DNA from: Coprinopsis marcescibilis
Taxonomy: Eukaryota > Basidiomycota > Agaricomycetes > Agaricales > Psathyrellaceae
Length of the DNA stretch: 64,000 bases
Direction of reading: 5' to 3'
NCBI GenBank assembly: GCA_004369085.1
Contig: ML210179.1
Span: 140,322 to 204,321, forward strand
In this document: positions 32,968 through 43,280 of the stretch, in pieces
Layout: each line of letters opens with the position of its first letter
Numbering within the stretch: position 1 is the first letter of the stretch
Position numbers and translations under genes: made by a program
The notes under the pieces: generated by a model
The model's input: the letters and a program-made list of their open reading frames with translations, nothing else
Databases searched by the model: none
What the model was told of the DNA's origin: nothing

Positions 32968-33633
32968 ATGAAACTATCTACTACTATAAGCTCCATCTGT
33001 GTACTCCTCGTCTCTCTTCAGAATGTCCTCGCGACTAGCATCGAAGACCCCAGCGGGGGTCTCCAAGTGTCAGCTAGAGACTTTATGGACGTCGACGACA
33101 TGGAAATAGACGCCAGAGATGTACGTCCTTATGAAAGTTACCGCTCTACAGACTCCAACTTATATGACTACTAAAGCTCGGGTTCGAATACGATGATACG
33201 CTCGCCAGTCGCGATGTCCTTGACAGCCTTAGTACACGGGAGCTGCTTGACGAGCTTTACATCCGGCGCGGAGGACGCATTGGAGGTAAGGCTGGCGTTA
33301 GCAGAATTGCGCCCGCTCGTCGTGGTGGTCGAACTCTGAGCCAACCGGCTCGGGAGATGAAACCTTGTCCAAAGTGCGGAAAGAGCTTCGGGCCTTCAAT
33401 TGTAAGTCCCTCCTAGCCTTCCAGCCTCATACGAGCGCGTCCTGAATCCCTGAATCCTGACAATTCTACTCGTAGTACTCAACACATGTATTCGAGTGCA
33501 GTTCTTGGGTAAGTGATCAATCCTTGCGCCATCACCCAATTATGGAATTGACCGGTTGGCCGTTTCATAGAAAGCAAGCGGGGGTGGCCGTATGGGATTG
33601 GGAGCTTTTGCAGGTCGCATGGGCGGCTTTTAG
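32968..33633 (+). CDS. Small secreted protein with CPKCGKSF motif
   Basis: Four exons (32968-33120, 33177-33401, 33476-33508 and 33571-33633) give 157 residues. A signal peptide starts MKLSTTISSICVLLVSLQ. The middle is acidic (SARDFMDVDDMEIDARD) and then contains LDSLSTRELLDELYIRRG, a STRELLDEL-type phrase I recall from other mushroom secreted proteins. The end has CPKCGKSFGPSIYSTHVFEC, a Cys/His set like half a zinc finger, and a Gly/Arg-rich tail (ASGGGRMGLGAFAGRMGGF). A metal-binding motif behind a signal peptide is odd; in an oxidising compartment the cysteines would more likely form disulfides. All exon phases are 0. Function unknown. Confidence 0.6.
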
Positions 33634-33903
33634 CGATCATCATCGGATTGCGTAAATGTGGTACAACCGTGGCTAACGCGCTCCTAGCACGCAGCTTGTT
33701 TCACTTCCCTACCACCACGTAAACCATATTTCTCGACCGCGGCGATAGTTATTCTTGTCCTATGCATAATGGCATAATGATATTCCTGATACCTCGGAAA
33801 GATATATTTGAGCGGTCGAAGGGTCGGAAGGTCTACACCCAAACTCTAACATCTCAATCTCAGCTGGAGAATATAGTTGGTGAATAGTGTGTACTGCCGG
33901 AGA

Positions 33904-34351
33904 CTAAGTATTACTAGTACCATCAGGCCACTTAATTATCCTCCACTGGAACGCATCCGGCTCCACCACATTCCTCTTCGCAGCAGCGGCAGCGGCAGCA
34001 GCCCTACAATCGCCTCCCAATCCCCAAGGAGTTCTCCCCTCACACGCCTTCACAAACATTGGGAACTGCGCCTCCGCCGTTCGTCCATACCCAACAAACC
34101 TCTCCAATGTCTCCCGATTGGCAGCATCAAAAAAGCTCAAAAAAGCACAGTATCTCCGATACGTAGAGTGCGTCGTGGACGCGCCGCCGAACACCGCTTT
34201 GAACTGGGGTTCGAGGTCGCGCCACCATTTCTTGCGGCCTAGGATCTTGAGACCTTGGACTACGTCGCATGTATAGAAATCTCTGGGCCATTTTGGATTG
34301 GAGGATGCGCCGGGATAGCTCTGATAGCACTCGTGTGCCTGTCGTCCAAGC
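33904..34351 (-). CDS. Hypothetical gene fragment (3' exon)
   Basis: An open frame on the minus strand runs from a TTTTAG acceptor near 34352 to a stop at 33904. It reads LGRQAHECYQSYPGASSNP, then KWPRDFYTCDVVQGLKIL, then GRKKWWRDLEPQFKAVFGG and onward to a poly-Ala run and RNVVEPDAFQWRIIKWPDG. No start codon lies in this frame after the acceptor except an internal Met, and no clear 5' exon was found. It is either the last exon of a short gene or a truncated copy of a gene elsewhere. I recognise no domain. Confidence 0.4.
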
Positions 34352-35650
34352 TAAAAGGAGTTTTAGAGCAACGCCGAGTATCTTGAGCGCGTTGGGCCGC
34401 AGCGTTCTCTTTCATCGTCGCGGTATGTTACCAGTAGTTGTAACAAAGTGTTGCGGTTGACAGAGTGTAATATGTGCTTCTGTCGTGCTGTGGCGGGTCC
34501 TGGTATCTAGCTCTCATACCCATTTAGAGCGAGGTCAGCTTTAGTACCAGTGACTCAAGGTGGAACGGCCCAACCATCTCAGAGATGTGATGTGTCTAAG
34601 CAACGGACAAACCGACTTCACAATAAGAATCCCTTCATTCCAACTGCTGGCGGGGCTGCCCTGACATTGATGATAGGTTACTTGGCACAACAAATTGGAG
34701 CAGTGGATGGCTTGGTCAACGCAAACCTGCCTGGCACAATGGTGGTCAGTTCCTTCACATCCATGGCATGAGCCACATGATCGTCGGTTGAAACATTCGC
34801 AGTTTGTTCGATCCAGCTCAGAATACGTCTCATTCTGACATATACCCATACCTACACCTGCAATGTATCGTGTACATGATGCTGAGGTTGGATAACACAT
34901 AGTCGATGGCCCCTGGTTCATAGCTTGAAAGTTGAGGAGAGACCTGGAGGCTGGAGGGGTGTGATGGAATCTGAGCATCAACGTCCAGACCCCGCCAATC
35001 AGTGCCATCAATCGTGTTCCCATATATGGGGCGTCGGGATTGGCCCGCCCGCCCTGACGGTCAGGTGCGTGCCAAGCGCAAAAATGCACACGTCACACTG
35101 CAGAGTAGATACGTTGAAGGTTAGCATTACTGAAGATTGAAACACCGGTACCGTGGACTTGAAATTTATACACACGACAGCGGCCTAGATCCTCAAGTAT
35201 GCTTGAGCCTTGAGCAGGAGCCTAATGGTTTCAGCAAGGCTTTGGATCTAAAGTTGATTCCGCGATGTGTTCTTTCCGTGTAGAATATGAGCTTAATGGA
35301 CTAGCACAGGATTGGTGTTATAAAAATACATATAGATATACATATAGTACCATTGTTCAAGTAGTAAGTAGCTGCAGGTGTCCATGCTTAACAGTCACAT
35401 GGAAATAGGGGATAGATGAGTAAACACAGCTGGCTAGGCAATGAAAAAGGCATTAGACAAGGCAGACATAATATGAGAGAGAAACAGAGGGGGGGATAGG
35501 CATTTGGTATGAAAAGCGAAACAAGACAATGAATAACAACATGCTACAGACTGGGAACGCGGACCTGCCACGTCCTTGCTCTTAGCGCCAATATCCAATG
35601 TTCACATGCGACTTGATGATGATGATGCTAATCCATTTGGGGCCATGGTA
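34352..35650. other. Intergenic; distal part is LLNP-B 3' flank
   Basis: No gene is supported. Small ORFs on both strands around 34550-35090 overlap each other and show no motif. From about 35220 to 35400 the minus strand matches the LLNP 3' flank (GAACAATGGTACTATATGTA and neighbours), continuing the LLNP-B unit. Confidence 0.5.
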
Positions 35651-35675
35651 ACAAATAAAGCCTTGTTGCTGTGAA

Positions 35676-36371
35676 TCATTTGTTTTTCCCGAGGAGGTCT
35701 TCACTCATTTTGGTAGCCCTGGTTTCTCTCAAGCGGTGAAGCTCAGTAAAGAATGAAACACATTCCGGGTTTGCCTGGCTAATAATGTTATCAGCATGCT
35801 TATAGTTCGTGTCCTCTGCTGTCCCAACATAGTGTGGGTACTCCCTGCCACAGCCTCCACATGTGGGTCCTTTGAATCTATAACTATACTTGATATTTTC
35901 GTGTCTGATAAGGTATCCTCGAAGAATGTGTCTGTCTCTGAAGATATGTATACCAACATATTTCGACATGCGGGTAAGATCCATGTCCAAACAGGGGCAC
36001 GAATACTCTTCCCCTTCATTGTAATCAAGCACTTCCCATCAACACACCTTGTCATCTGAGTGCACACTTTGAATGTGTCTCTGCACCCCAGAATGACCGC
36101 CAGCAATTGGTATGTTGCATAATTCTCCAGTTTCTCTGTCGATCCAGCCGCAGAGAATTCATACATTGGTGGCAATGTCATTCTCATCTTCCTCTTGTTT
36201 GGCTGCTGCAAATAGAGTGTGTATCAGGGCTGGGGGTTGGTATATAGCTTCTGCCATAATGGACTGGCTTGTAGATGGAGCTTCTGTCAGACTGGGCAGG
36301 CTCGCTCGTTGTTGGACATCTTGATCGACTGGCTCCAAGTCCACAGGGTTGAGAAGAAGGCTGATATCCAT
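35676..36371 (-). pseudogene. LLNP-B: LLNP copy with two nonsense codons
   Basis: The frame starts MDISLLLNPVD with its TATA box at 36505-36516. It keeps ILCGWIDRETGELC, the CX10CX13HX4H site, the HIFRDRHILRGY block and CGGCGREYPHYVG with the second site (CX2CX17HX11C). Two in-frame TGA stops interrupt it. One is at 36159-36161, just before ILCGW. The other is near 36039-36041, where copy A has Arg (CGA), so it fits a C-to-T change. The reading frame is otherwise kept, so decay is recent. Only one N-terminal module remains. Confidence 0.8.
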
Positions 36372-36504
36372 TGTTGATGGCGGTATTTAGAGCTTGAGCA
36401 TACAGTGATAATTGTTGTGGAATCAATTTCTATGCTTTAAGGTGGTTTCTTGAGCGGGGTATGGAAGAGAATGTAAGTTGATGGTTTTCATGGTCTGCAG
36501 AGAT

Positions 36505-36516
36505 CCTATTTATACC
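36505..36516 (-). promoter_or_regulatory. TATA box of LLNP-B
   Basis: On the minus strand this reads GGTATAAATAGG, about 135 bp before the LLNP-B start. Beyond it, 36590-36760 matches the promoter of LLNP-C, including GACGCTTGCACG and ACTTGGCACTT on the plus strand. Confidence 0.65.
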
Positions 36517-37185
36517 GGTAGCCCTTGCATAGTACCTGTGCAGGCCACCAATGACAACCCTACATCCTCACATTTCAGGGCCGCACAAAGCAGCCCATTC
36601 AACAAGAGTGTTTGCATCCACTGTGAAGGCATAAAGCACCATCACCATGCCAAAGGCTGGCGCGCGGGACCTACTATGCTTGGGCTGGGCCTTTGCAAGT
36701 GCAACAGACGCTTGCACGCTTACGCCTTACTCACACTTGGCACTTCATGATCACCCCTTTAAGCACCCACTGACCTGATAATTTGATCAGTATATTACAA
36801 TTCAACATGAACCAGGCAAGCACATCTGGCATGCATCACACAGCAGGATTGAGAAAAGTCTCCTTCGTCTTTCCCTCGCTTACTCCCGAGTCTCGACTGC
36901 TCTACAGCATTGCAAGATGTCATCATAGTGTCCGTTTCTCTCCTACTCTTATCTGACACAGGTTCCCCATGACCGGGATCATAATTCGCAGTGCGTAGCT
37001 CCGCATCTACTGTCCGTATCTGGTGTGTTCTAACTGCTTACGCCTATTGTGCTTCAACCCTCTGACTTGTTCAAGTGCTTAGCTCCTATTAATATTTCTC
37101 TCCCTCTCGATCGTCCTGACCCATCATTCACTGTTCAGAGTGATAAACCCTGGTGCGTACGATCCTGTATTGCTACAATCTGGCA

Positions 37186-37446
37186 CTGGAAGCTTGCAGT
37201 GTTGCTATAAGTTGTACACCAGTGGTTGGCTTCTTCACATGTGTTTGATTCTCTGTGTTTATAAGTCAACTCTACCTCGCCAGTCGATATTGGAATGCCA
37301 TTCAGCAGATTCAAGCCGTCTGGAATTGGAAGGGAGTTGGGACAGTATGCCAACACGTACGTAGTTTTGTTCTTATTATTGCTGGGTGCTAACTTGGGTG
37401 ACTTAAGATATACATAACCCAAATCTGTCACGTCAACATTGGCCTC
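37186..37446 (+). pseudogene. Truncated 3' end of aldehyde dehydrogenase
   Basis: This copies the last exons of the ALDH gene at 57504-59883, in inverted orientation. It contains the penultimate intron end, then a frame reading VNSTSPVDIGMPF and [11 protein letters not shown], and a degenerate last exon before CCTCAAACTCTAAGG. Relative to the full gene it has GMPFSRF for GMPFGGF and a 3-nt loss before the last donor. The rest of the gene is missing, so the duplication broke inside ALDH at about 37186. Confidence 0.85.
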
Positions 37447-38342
37447 AAACTCTAAGGAAATGTCGGCACTGCAGTGTGAGGTAAAGCTTGAATAATAAAT
37501 GAATGTGGCAGTTTTGGTTCTCTCAGTCGGACTTGGTTCTTTCGATGCTAAGGGGGTAATATTGTATGTATGGAGCTCTAATGTTTGTTCTCATTTAAAC
37601 TGAAGCAACGTATCTGTTGTCCATGTTGTTGCCAAGGGTTAATTATGTATTACTTATTTCAGCCAACACTGTTGACCAGTAGGCATCTACGTGTAGATAT
37701 CTGTTCTTTGTATTCATTTCAATTGAAGGAAAGATCAGTTCTGATGTACCCTGTTTGTTGAGGCAGGTACAATGACAAGCAAAATGATAAGCCTGTATGG
37801 TGTATGTGAGGCTCAGTAGCACAGGTGTGAAACCAAAGATTACCATCACTTTGAAGATTGAACATCTTAGGCGTGAGCCTGAGGATCTTACGCTGCTTAG
37901 AACTTGAGGTGGAACTTAATGGTTTCCGTTCTTTGATTGCGCAGCGACAAAAGGTTTCGTCACTAATATAAGCTTAAGGGACTAGCTGTGGTTATTGGGA
38001 CCAATATTATGAATAGCTTATATGGATGCAAACATAGTACCATTGTTCAAGAAATAAGTTGCTGCAGATGTCCAAGCTTAAGAGTCACATGTAGATAATA
38101 AATAGAGAAGCAAAACTGTCTGCTAGACTATAAATACGGTGTCTAGACAAGTCAGAGATAAAATGAGAGAGAAACATAGGTTGAGCTCAATAGGAATATA
38201 GTACGATATGCGAATCAAGACAATAAGTAGCAACATACAAGAGACACTGGAAACGCAGACCTGCCACACCCTTGCTCTTATCGCCAAAGTCGAGCTGGTA
38301 CTACCATTCACTGGGTGTGACAACCACGAACGCGGTATATAG

Positions 38343-39140
38343 TTATACACCTGCTCCTGACCTTGCGTTGTGGTTTTCAATTCCCCTCTTCACTCTCAAG
38401 CACCTCAGCTCGTTCCAAGCTGCAGTACATCCCAACCCCAGGTTGTCAACTTGAACAGTGTGCTTATAATACAGCGTCGAATCTCCCCCAACATAATGTG
38501 GGAACTCCATGCGACAACCTCCACACATGAGGGTGTTAAATAGATATTCAACATTCTTGTTGCTGGCATAGTATCCTCTCAGAAGGTGCTTATTTCTGAA
38601 GACATGTCTGCCAGTGTGCCTGCCATGTTTGTTGTCCTTACAGGGTATCACATACTCATCCACATCGTCGCCATGATGCCACAGCACCCATAGACATTCC
38701 GTGTCGCATGAATGCATCTCGTTGATGTGTTCTCGCACCCTGTCGGCTCCCCCCCTAATAGGCTCGTCACATACTGTGCCCATTTCTCTGACAAGCCAGC
38801 CGCAGAGAATGATTACATTGGCAGCAAGTTCATTCTCATCAGCTTCATGCTGAGCAACTGCAGATAGAATTTCTTCCCGGCTGGGCAGGTTCTCTGGTTC
38901 GCAGTAACCAGTTCCAGTGACCGACTCTGGCACGGGCAGGATGACTCTGAACGGCTCTTGCACAGGGTCGAGAGGAGGGTCGATATCCATTGGTTCATCC
39001 TCATCTGCTTTGTGCTGCGCTGATGCACAGAGATCTTCTTCCAGGCTGGACGGGCTCTCTGCCTCGTAGTAGCTACTCCCAGTGAGCGGTTTCCCATCTT
39101 TGACCAGCTCCATGGGGTTGAGAAGAAGATTGATCTTCAT
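38343..39140 (-). CDS. LLNP-C: two-zinc-site protein
   Basis: Single-exon, intact protein of 265 residues. It begins MKINLLLNPMELV and has three N-terminal modules, each with LLLNP, PPLDPV or a related phrase and an acidic A-Q-H-[KE]-A-D-E-[DN]-E stretch. Then come ILCGW with CX10CX13HX4H, HVFRNKHLLRGY, and CGGCRMEFPHYVGG with CX2CX17HX10C. The ELRCLRVKRG tail is shorter than in copy A. It is the left-arm counterpart of LLNP-E, from which it differs much more than the neighbouring membrane genes differ from each other. The function is not known; nucleic-acid binding is inferred. Confidence 0.8.
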   Translation of the reverse strand: MKINLLLNPMELVKDGKPLTGSSYYEAESPSSLEEDLCASAQHKADEDEPMDIDPPLDPVQEPFRVILPVPESVTGTGYCEPENLPSREEILSAVAQHEADENELAANVIILCGWLVREMGTVCDEPIRGGADRVREHINEMHSCDTECLWVLWHHGDDVDEYVIPCKDNKHGRHTGRHVFRNKHLLRGYYASNKNVEYLFNTLMCGGCRMEFPHYVGGDSTLYYKHTVQVDNLGLGCTAAWNELRCLRVKRGIENHNARSGAGV

Positions 39141-39261
39141 TTTTGACGGTGGTGTATAGAGTTTGCAAGTACAGGTGAAGCTAATGAATTTTCTTGAAGG
39201 AGCTTTCTTGAGCTGGGGATGGAAAAGAATGGAAGGCGATAATCTTCCTGGTGTGCAGACA

Positions 39262-39275
39262 GCCTATTTATATGG
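39262..39275 (-). promoter_or_regulatory. TATA box of LLNP-C
   Basis: On the minus strand this reads CCATATAAATAGG, about 125 bp before the LLNP-C start and in the same relative place as in copies A, B, D and E. Further upstream, 39345-39450 carries the conserved CAAAGGCCTGGTCCAAGCAT-type block. Confidence 0.7.
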
Positions 39276-39784
39276 CTGGCCACCTTCGCCCAGTGCTTGT
39301 ACTGGCCATCACTGGACCCTACAGTGCTCACCATGCTATGGCAGGGCTTGTGCGCGGGACTCAGGATGCTTGGACCAGGCCTTTGCGAGTTCAACGGACG
39401 CTTGCACGTTTACTCGCACTTGGCACTTTATGATTACCTCTTTAAGCGCCTGCTGACGCAAGACGATCCTCGGCTCACGATTGGCTCACGAGTCGGTTAG
39501 TATGAGCTCACAACGCTCGTAGCTTGCAAAGCGGCCTCCGTGCCATAGTCTGGTGTATACTCGGAGCTTGACACACCTTCCGTTCTGCCTAGTGTAAGTC
39601 TTAAAAGCAACCAGGATCGGGGACGCTATCTAATCTAATCTAACCCTACAGGCCGATCTAATCTCCCATCCTCACCTTTGGCCTGCCCTAAACCTCTGAC
39701 TTGGCTGATCGCAACTGTGAGCCCCGTGGTAACTTGCTCCTAATCATTTGAACAGGGCTGTGAGATGGCGCCCACACATCTCTC

Positions 39785-40840
39785 TTCTCTTCAACATCGC
39801 CAGCAGCAATGTCAGAACTGCAAGCATTCCTCGCGTTGGACCTGAAGCAGCTCGGAGCTCTGGGGATCCTTGCGCTGTACATGGGAATCAACGTCGCGTT
39901 GGCCTGGACTGTCATCCAAAGCATACGAACGGCTAACAAACAGCACGTATTCAAGAAGGACACTGCGAAGATCTATCTCTTTGGCTTGCTTTCCTTGGTA
40001 TCGTTTGCCAGTACTTGGTATTGTACGTCTTCACCCCTGTTCAGCTTTGGCCGCTAGACTGATTGATTCGCTGTAGACATGTTGAGATTCCTACTTGTAC
40101 GTGCAAATCTTTCGATATGTACCCTCTATATGGCTCATTCAACCGCAACTAGTGGAGTTTCCACGACTATGAGGGCGACATCCCGCCAGCAAGCATACCT
40201 ACGACAGTGATCCAGCGAATGAGCGACTGGTTGGTGAACAGCACCCTGTTTGAGCAGGCATGGGGCTATGTCTGCTTCGGCAGCATGAACTGGTGGTGGA
40301 GCGAGCANNNNNNNNNNTTCTCTTCAACATCGCCAGCAGCAATGTCAGAACTGCAAGCATTCCTCGCGTTGGACCTGAAGCAGCTCGGAGCTCTGGGGAT
40401 CCTTGCGCTGTACATGGGAATCAACGTCGCGTTGGCCTGGACTGTCATCCAAAGCATACGAACGGCTAACAAACAGCACGTATTCAAGAAGGACACTGCG
40501 AAGATCTATCTCTTTGGCTTGCTTTCCTTGGTATCGTTTGCCAGTACTTGGTATTGTACGTCTTCACCCCTGTTCAGCTTTGGCCGCTAGACTGATTGAT
40601 TCGCTGTAGACATGTTGAGATTCCTACTTGTACGTGCAAATCTTTCGATATGTACCCTCTATATGGCTCATTCAACCGCAACTAGTGGAGTTTCCACGAC
40701 TATGAGGGCGACATCCCGCCAGCAAGCATACCTACGACAGTGATCCAGCGAATGAGCGACTGGTTGGTGAACAGCACCCTGTTTGAGCAGGCATGGGGCT
40801 ATGTCTGCTTCGGCAGCATGAACTGGTGGTGGAGCGAGCA
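39785..40840. other. Scaffold gap with an unmerged 523-bp contig overlap
   Basis: Ten Ns occupy 40308-40317. The 523 bases before them (39785-40307) and the 523 bases after them (40318-40840) appear identical, starting TTCTCTTCAACATCGCC and ending GGTGGAGCGAGCA. The left contig ends exactly where the second copy ends, and the right contig starts exactly where the first begins. This is the signature of two overlapping contigs placed end to end. The partial ORF at 39809-40307 is therefore a duplicate of the start of the membrane gene at 40342 and not a second gene. Confidence 0.95.
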
Positions 40841-41696
40841 GCTGTGTCACTCTGTCTGTTCACAGTGGGCGCCTGGACAGCGTTCCTCTATGACCAAGGT
40901 TCGTTTCGCCCTGTCTCAACTCACGCTCCCAGCGCCCTGACATCTGTGACCAGCCAACCGCTATCAAATCAAACGCGTCTGGGCATACATGCTCCTCGGC
41001 CAGCTCGTCGCAATATCAGTAGCCGGCAACCTCTTCTACGTCGCCATCCTCTGCTCCAAGCCCTCAAAGTCCACGCCCCCAAAGATCGAGAAACAAATAG
41101 GGACGACCGCCCCCGTCTCACCTCCTACAACATTCTCCCCACTGGCGTGGATCAGCATCCTGCTGGCGCTAGTCACAGTCGCACTCACGCCATACACCAC
41201 CACCAAGACCTTCCTCCCCAACCTGCTCATAATGCACACGCTCATCGTGCTCCCCCTCCTCTTTTCCGGCGGGCGCTCCTCCAAATACGCGCTCTCGCCG
41301 CCCGTGTTCTACCTGCTCATCTTCCTCTTCACGATCGCCATCCGGTCCAAGACCATCCTCGCCGCACTCGCCTCGCTGCCACTCCCACATGCAGCAGGCA
41401 AAATCGCGGACCAGAGCCCGTACGCGCTCTTCGCGGCGGCGTGGGCGACGCTCAATGCGCACCCCGCGCAGTCGAGCATTGGGTGGGACGTGATCTGCGC
41501 GTCGGTGAGCTTTGTGGCGTGGATCGCGTGCGAAGAGCCGGAGAAGGTGCATGGAGGGGGGTATGTGGCGCGTTCGAGGTGGTTCACGGTGCCGTATCTG
41601 GTGCTTTCGACTCCGCTTGCGTCGGTAGGTGTAACTGCACCGTATGTGCTTCGGCCGCAGACCACCCAAGACAGGGAGGACGGAAAGAAGGAATGA
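40342..41696 (+). CDS. Polytopic membrane protein, left-arm copy (with frame break)
   Basis: Multi-pass protein of unknown function. Exons fit 40342-40555, 40610-40629, 40686-40898 and 40954-41696. Hydrophobic segments include LGALGILALYMGINVALAW, IYLFGLLSLVSFAST, LFTVGAWTAFLYDQ, VWAYMLLGQLVAISVAGNLF, and SILLALVTVALTPY, ending VTAPYVLRPQTTQ. The exons sum to 1190 nt, 2 more than a multiple of 3. The break is between GSMNWWWSEQ (frame 1) and LCLFTVGAW (frame 2), at about 40841-40848, and no GT-AG intron of normal size repairs it. The right-arm copy shares this. It is either an old shared lesion or a splice or decoding event I cannot see. Not recognised as a named family. Confidence 0.6.
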
Positions 41697-42641
41697 GTGA
41701 ATGAGCGAGGGAGTGGTGGTACGGACGGAGATATCTCGTGGGTGAAAATACGTGGTTGGACGTGGTAGTGGGATTGTGATGTTCTCTTGAACGTGTATGC
41801 GGGATTGTTTTGGTATTGCTTTCTGCGACTTGATGCGTCTTTTCAATCTACTCGAATCTGTCGTCCGTGCTGTTGGCGAGAAGTAACTATGGTCCTCAGC
41901 CGTTGGGTGTATGAGGCTCGGTAGCTTGGGAGTGAAAATTAAGACTAGCATCAGTTTGAGGAATGAACATCTTAGTCGTGTGCTTTCTAACTCAATGCTC
42001 TTACGAGGTAAAATGGTTTCGGTTCTTTGATTCCGCGACTGACAAAAGCTTTCGCCACTGAATTGCGCCTTACCTTACCTTCGTTCTTTTTTTTTGCAGA
42101 ATATAAGCTGTGGTTATTGGGATCCAATTATGATTCCGAAGAGCATAGATATAGATATACAAGAACCGCCTTGCTTCCCTACGGCATCCAGGAATTGAAG
42201 AAATATATTTCTTTGCTTACAACAGGCATCGGAAATTTCCGCGTGTACAATACCGTTGTAACTTGCTAGAAAGTACATGTTGGAAGAAGAAAATGTGGGA
42301 AAAGGCAAAGGTGAGCATGCTAAACTGCGATATCAGCAGGTCCCAGATAGAGCGGTGTGACGGGAAGAGGGTTGTAATAATCCTTGACTCGCACACTGGC
42401 CCTTGCAGTGGACCAGAGCCAGTGCGAGAAGGCTCAGAAACCGTATCAAAGGAATGAATAAAGTGGTCCAAACGGAGAAAATAAAACAATCCAGTACAAA
42501 CAGAGCTAGGCAGTATCGTTATAGATATGAAGGGATACGAGAAGCGAAACAAGACAATAAATAACCCACATACGAGAGACTGGGAACGTGGCGGATCTGC
42601 CGTCCTTGCTCTTAGCGCCATACCCCAGCATATACGACCAT

Positions 42642-43280
42642 TCACGTCTGACCCGACGACAACGACGGGAATGATCCCTTCATCGCATGGTAAAGCTGTG
42701 GATTAGTCAAAGCAAGGCCTTCAAACCCCCTGACTGCTCTCAGGCGCCTAAGCTCGGCAAGCTCAGCAAGAGCTGCAGCGCATCCCGGACCCGCCGGGCT
42801 TTTAGCAACGTGGATCTCATACACCTTTCCCGATCCCCCCACATACTCCGGGAACTCTCTACCACAGCCTCCACAGGCAAGCGTCCTGAATCTGTACCTC
42901 ACATGCATGTTGTTAATAGTCGAGTATCCGCGCAGGACGTGTCTCTTTCTGAAGATATGTGTGCCAGCGGTCGCCAGGGTGCGGACTCTGCGGTCCCTGC
43001 ACGGCGCCGCGTACTCTTCCTCAACATCGTCGTCCAGCTCCCACTCGCATTCCCCGTTGTGTGGGTGCGTGCGGTCGATGTGGCGCTGGACCCCGACGCG
43101 TCCGCCCTTGATGGGCATGTCGCACACCACCCCGGTTTCTCTGTCGATCCAGCCGCAGAGAATATACACGTGCGTGACGAGCTCGTGCTCGGCCGCTTCG
43201 TGCCGCGCTGCTGGAGACATTGCGATTTCTTTCGGGTTGGGCAGAGGTTTCACGGGGTTGAGAAGAAGGTTGATATCCAT
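42642..43280 (-). CDS. LLNP-D: two-zinc-site protein, short form
   Basis: Single-exon protein of 212 residues, the shortest intact copy, starting MDINLLLNPVKPL with one N-terminal module only. It then has YILCGWIDRETGVVC (CX10CX13HX4H), HIFRKRHVLRGY, CGGCGREFPEYVGG (CX2CX17HX9C) and an Ala/Leu-rich end AALAELAELRRLRAV. A further upstream in-frame ATG exists, but the chosen Met aligns with all other copies. The TATA box is at 43434-43445 on the minus strand (CCTATAAATAAG), 154 bp from the start. Its local GC content is higher than that of the sister copies. Confidence 0.8.
   Translation of the reverse strand: MDINLLLNPVKPLPNPKEIAMSPAARHEAAEHELVTHVYILCGWIDRETGVVCDMPIKGGRVGVQRHIDRTHPHNGECEWELDDDVEEEYAAPCRDRRVRTLATAGTHIFRKRHVLRGYSTINNMHVRYRFRTLACGGCGREFPEYVGGSGKVYEIHVAKSPAGPGCAAALAELAELRRLRAVRGFEGLALTNPQLYHAMKGSFPSLSSGQT

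Larger units (their letters stand above)
37186..42120. repeat. Left arm of large inverted duplication
   Basis: This segment (less the 533-bp assembly artefact inside it) is repeated in reverse complement at about 53560-57782. Order here: ALDH 3' fragment, LLNP 3' flank, LLNP-C (minus), shared LLNP promoter, membrane-protein gene (plus), and the 3' flank of LLNP-D. The edges were judged by eye and may be off by tens of bases. Confidence 0.85.

Noticed and set aside
34541..35089. Minus-strand ORF of 182 codons rich in Cys
   Set aside because: The composition looks like an antisense or shadow frame, plus-strand ORFs overlap it, and no family resemblance was found.
39809..40307. A second, upstream copy of the membrane gene in tandem
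   Set aside because: It ends exactly at the N gap and is identical to the sequence after the gap, so it is an assembly overlap and not a gene duplication.
40793..41704. Plus-strand ORF of 303 codons overlapping the membrane gene
   Set aside because: It runs through an intron and then reads the wrong frame; the hydrophobic helices are in the other frame.
42370..42440. Hairpin CTCGCACACTGGC with GCCAGTGCGAG
   Set aside because: Only about 11 paired bases with a bulge; no context to call it a terminator or RNA gene.
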